A DNA stretch of 7,952 nt, from the NCBI GenBank assembly GCA_947074265.1, contig CAMTPD010000045.1:1-7952 (forward strand), read 5' to 3'. Positions 6,623-7,952 of this stretch are shown piece after piece. The DNA comes from an uncultured Porphyromonadaceae bacterium. GTDB lineage: Bacteria; Bacteroidota; Bacteroidia; Bacteroidales; CAMTPD01. The first letter of the stretch is position 1; each line of letters begins with the position of its first letter. The position numbers and the translations under genes are program-made. The notes under the pieces were generated by a model. The model saw only the letters and a program-made list of their open reading frames with translations. It did no database searches and was not told the origin of the DNA.

Positions 6623-7951
6623 TTATTTTAATAAGTTCGTGATCAAAGTTGGGTTTATACTATTCTGTGGATCAAAACTTGCAGAAGTAGCATAATTAAA
6701 TATCGAGTTTTTAAACTGATTAAGAACAATATTATTTTTTGTTCTTTCAGGGCTGATATCTACGCTAGTAACAAGTAGATTGCCTTTGCCAACTTTACAT
6801 TCGAAGAGTATACCTAGCTTACGGTTGGTAAACCAATCATCAACAACATGTACGATCGGTCGAAGTTGAGGATCGAAATCGTCCATTACCATTGCGTCAC
6901 AATTCGTCATAATATCCCACCATTGATAATCGCTATGAAAATCAGTTGGGAATTGAGCTAGTGCCGGATGCTTCGGATCACATAAGATACCCAGTGTATG
7001 TGGAGGTTGCTTGTTGGTCCAAGCGGTATTCCAGAAAATTGAAGAAAAGCCCACTTGAATATCGCCGCCTTTATCCGCCTTAATAGCTCCTCGGGGAAGT
7101 GTTAGAATAACGTTCTTTCCATTTTCAAGTTCTCTGATTACATTAGGACCCCATATTGACGTAAGCATTGTATTTGCAGGGGTGGTAATGGTTTCATCTG
7201 CAGGATAGACCCAGATGTTCCAATCATTAGCGCTTCCTGTTTCTTTAACCTCAACTGTAAGTTTAAGCTGTTGAGGTGTTGTGCATACATTCAACGGAAA
7301 GCATATGTTGCCAATCGGATTATTATTACCGAGGTTGATATCTTTTGTAAAGCTACCTGTAGCAACCTCTCTGCTTCCATCAGATAATACCCAACTGATC
7401 GTGGCATTTTGTATCGGACGTTCAGCAAAGTGAGCAATCTCTAAAGTTGCGTTTAATGTATCTTTGTTGGTGTAAGTAAGTTTTTGCATACGAGCCAATG
7501 GTACCGTTGTGTTGCAAAAGCGGCTAAATTCATCGGATGATACATATCCTTTTGAATCCCAGAATGCATCTAATACACCAACTAAAGCTGTACCTTGTCC
7601 CGGGAAATCATGCAAGTCGAGTAGTTGAAAACCGGCAAACTCCGGCGTACGCAATGCAGCTTCGATATCAGCTTTATAACAAAGCGTTTGCAATTTTCCT
7701 GAAGCCATCAAAAAGTCACGAGCTAAATCACTCATATTGTTCTTGGCCAGTGTTTCTTTAAAAATTTCGAAATTGCCAGCTTTTAGTACCCCCGTATATT
7801 TGTCTATTTCATCTAAATTAGGATAAGCGCACCACTGTCCGATTTCATGGCTTACAGTAGGCATTTCGACGCTACGAATGATTTCACGAAAATCGTAAGC
7901 CGTTTCAGGAGCTTGTGCATTGTTCTTACTGCCTAGCTCTTCACCCCATCC
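6623..7951 (-). CDS. Second glycoside hydrolase family 2 enzyme, C-terminal part only (5' end beyond the right edge)
   Basis: A reverse frame of 442 codons enters from the right edge (first visible residues GWGEELGSKNN) and ends at TAA 6625-6623. An in-frame ATG at 7864 is internal, because the frame stays open to the edge and that codon lies in the barrel just before the catalytic motif. The nucleophile is the Glu in SHEIGQWCAYP (visible residue 36). The acid/base Glu should lie about 80 residues earlier, outside the window. The remainder aligns along its length with the neighbour at 3377-6610: ALRTPEFAGFQLLDLHDFPGQG, the Ig-like stretch ending NIWVYP, and the amidotransferase-like segment with HPALAQFPTDFHSDYQWW and CKVGKGNLLV. 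It ends soon after SASFDPQ, where the neighbour continues for about 170 residues, so it lacks the terminal beta-rich domain. It is the upstream gene of the pair, with a 12-bp gap. Export is likely by analogy, but its signal peptide is not visible. Confidence 0.88.
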   Translation of the reverse strand, partial: GWGEELGSKNNAQAPETAYDFREIIRSVEMPTVSHEIGQWCAYPNLDEIDKYTGVLKAGNFEIFKETLAKNNMSDLARDFLMASGKLQTLCYKADIEAALRTPEFAGFQLLDLHDFPGQGTALVGVLDAFWDSKGYVSSDEFSRFCNTTVPLARMQKLTYTNKDTLNATLEIAHFAERPIQNATISWVLSDGSREVATGSFTKDINLGNNNPIGNICFPLNVCTTPQQLKLTVEVKETGSANDWNIWVYPADETITTPANTMLTSIWGPNVIRELENGKNVILTLPRGAIKADKGGDIQVGFSSIFWNTAWTNKQPPHTLGILCDPKHPALAQFPTDFHSDYQWWDIMTNCDAMVMDDFDPQLRPIVHVVDDWFTNRKLGILFECKVGKGNLLVTSVDISPERTKNNIVLNQFKNSIFNYATSASFDPQNSINPTLITNLLK

Positions 7952-7952
7952 T

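Noticed and set aside
7862..7864. ATG as the start of a 413-residue version of the second GH2 enzyme
   Set aside because: The frame remains open upstream to the window edge, and the residues before it align with the barrel of the paralog. The true start lies outside the window.
1..7952. CRISPR array, tRNA, insertion sequence, phage or defence genes, or another novel system
   Set aside because: No evenly spaced direct repeats, cloverleaf candidates, transposase or nuclease motifs were seen on reading both strands. The window is accounted for by five genes and short spacers.

Overview
The window looks like a chromosomal segment from a Bacteroidales bacterium (Bacteroides, Parabacteroides or a relative). 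The basis is its modest, AT-leaning composition, the AT-rich gene starts without clear Shine-Dalgarno sequences, a TAnnTTTG-type promoter element at 1890-1897, and protein families typical of the group: large periplasmic GH2 enzymes and an FHS-type MFS carrier. This assignment is an inference; no rRNA or other marker gene is present.

Layout, left to right. A reverse-strand gene (664 down to the left edge, incomplete) encodes a divergent protein of the alkyladenine/3-methyladenine DNA glycosylase (AAG/MPG) type. A 183-bp divergent spacer separates it from two forward transporter genes: a ten-helix EamA/DMT-family permease (848-1798) and a fucose-permease-like MFS carrier (1958-3238), which has its own likely promoter. 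A strong hairpin (3262-3311) sits where transcription from the left meets transcription from the right. The right half (3377-7952) is a reverse-strand operon of two paralogous glycoside hydrolase family 2 enzymes. The upstream one (6623-7951) is cut by the right edge. The downstream one (3377-6610) is complete and follows after only 12 bp.

How the genes may work together. The complete GH2 has an export signal and should release sugars from a glycan in the periplasm. The upstream paralog shares the catalytic nucleophile motif and most of the C-terminal architecture, so the pair probably acts on related linkages. The nearby MFS carrier could import a released sugar, but it is convergent with the GH2 genes and not in their operon, so this link is inferred. 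No SusC/SusD pair, sensor or regulator is visible, so a full polysaccharide utilisation locus can be neither shown nor excluded. I see no CRISPR array, tRNA, rRNA, insertion sequence, phage gene or defence system. The window is mostly ordinary accessory carbohydrate metabolism. The points most worth a second look are the AAG-like protein, the Asn substitutions in the MFS carrier and the domain difference between the GH2 paralogs.
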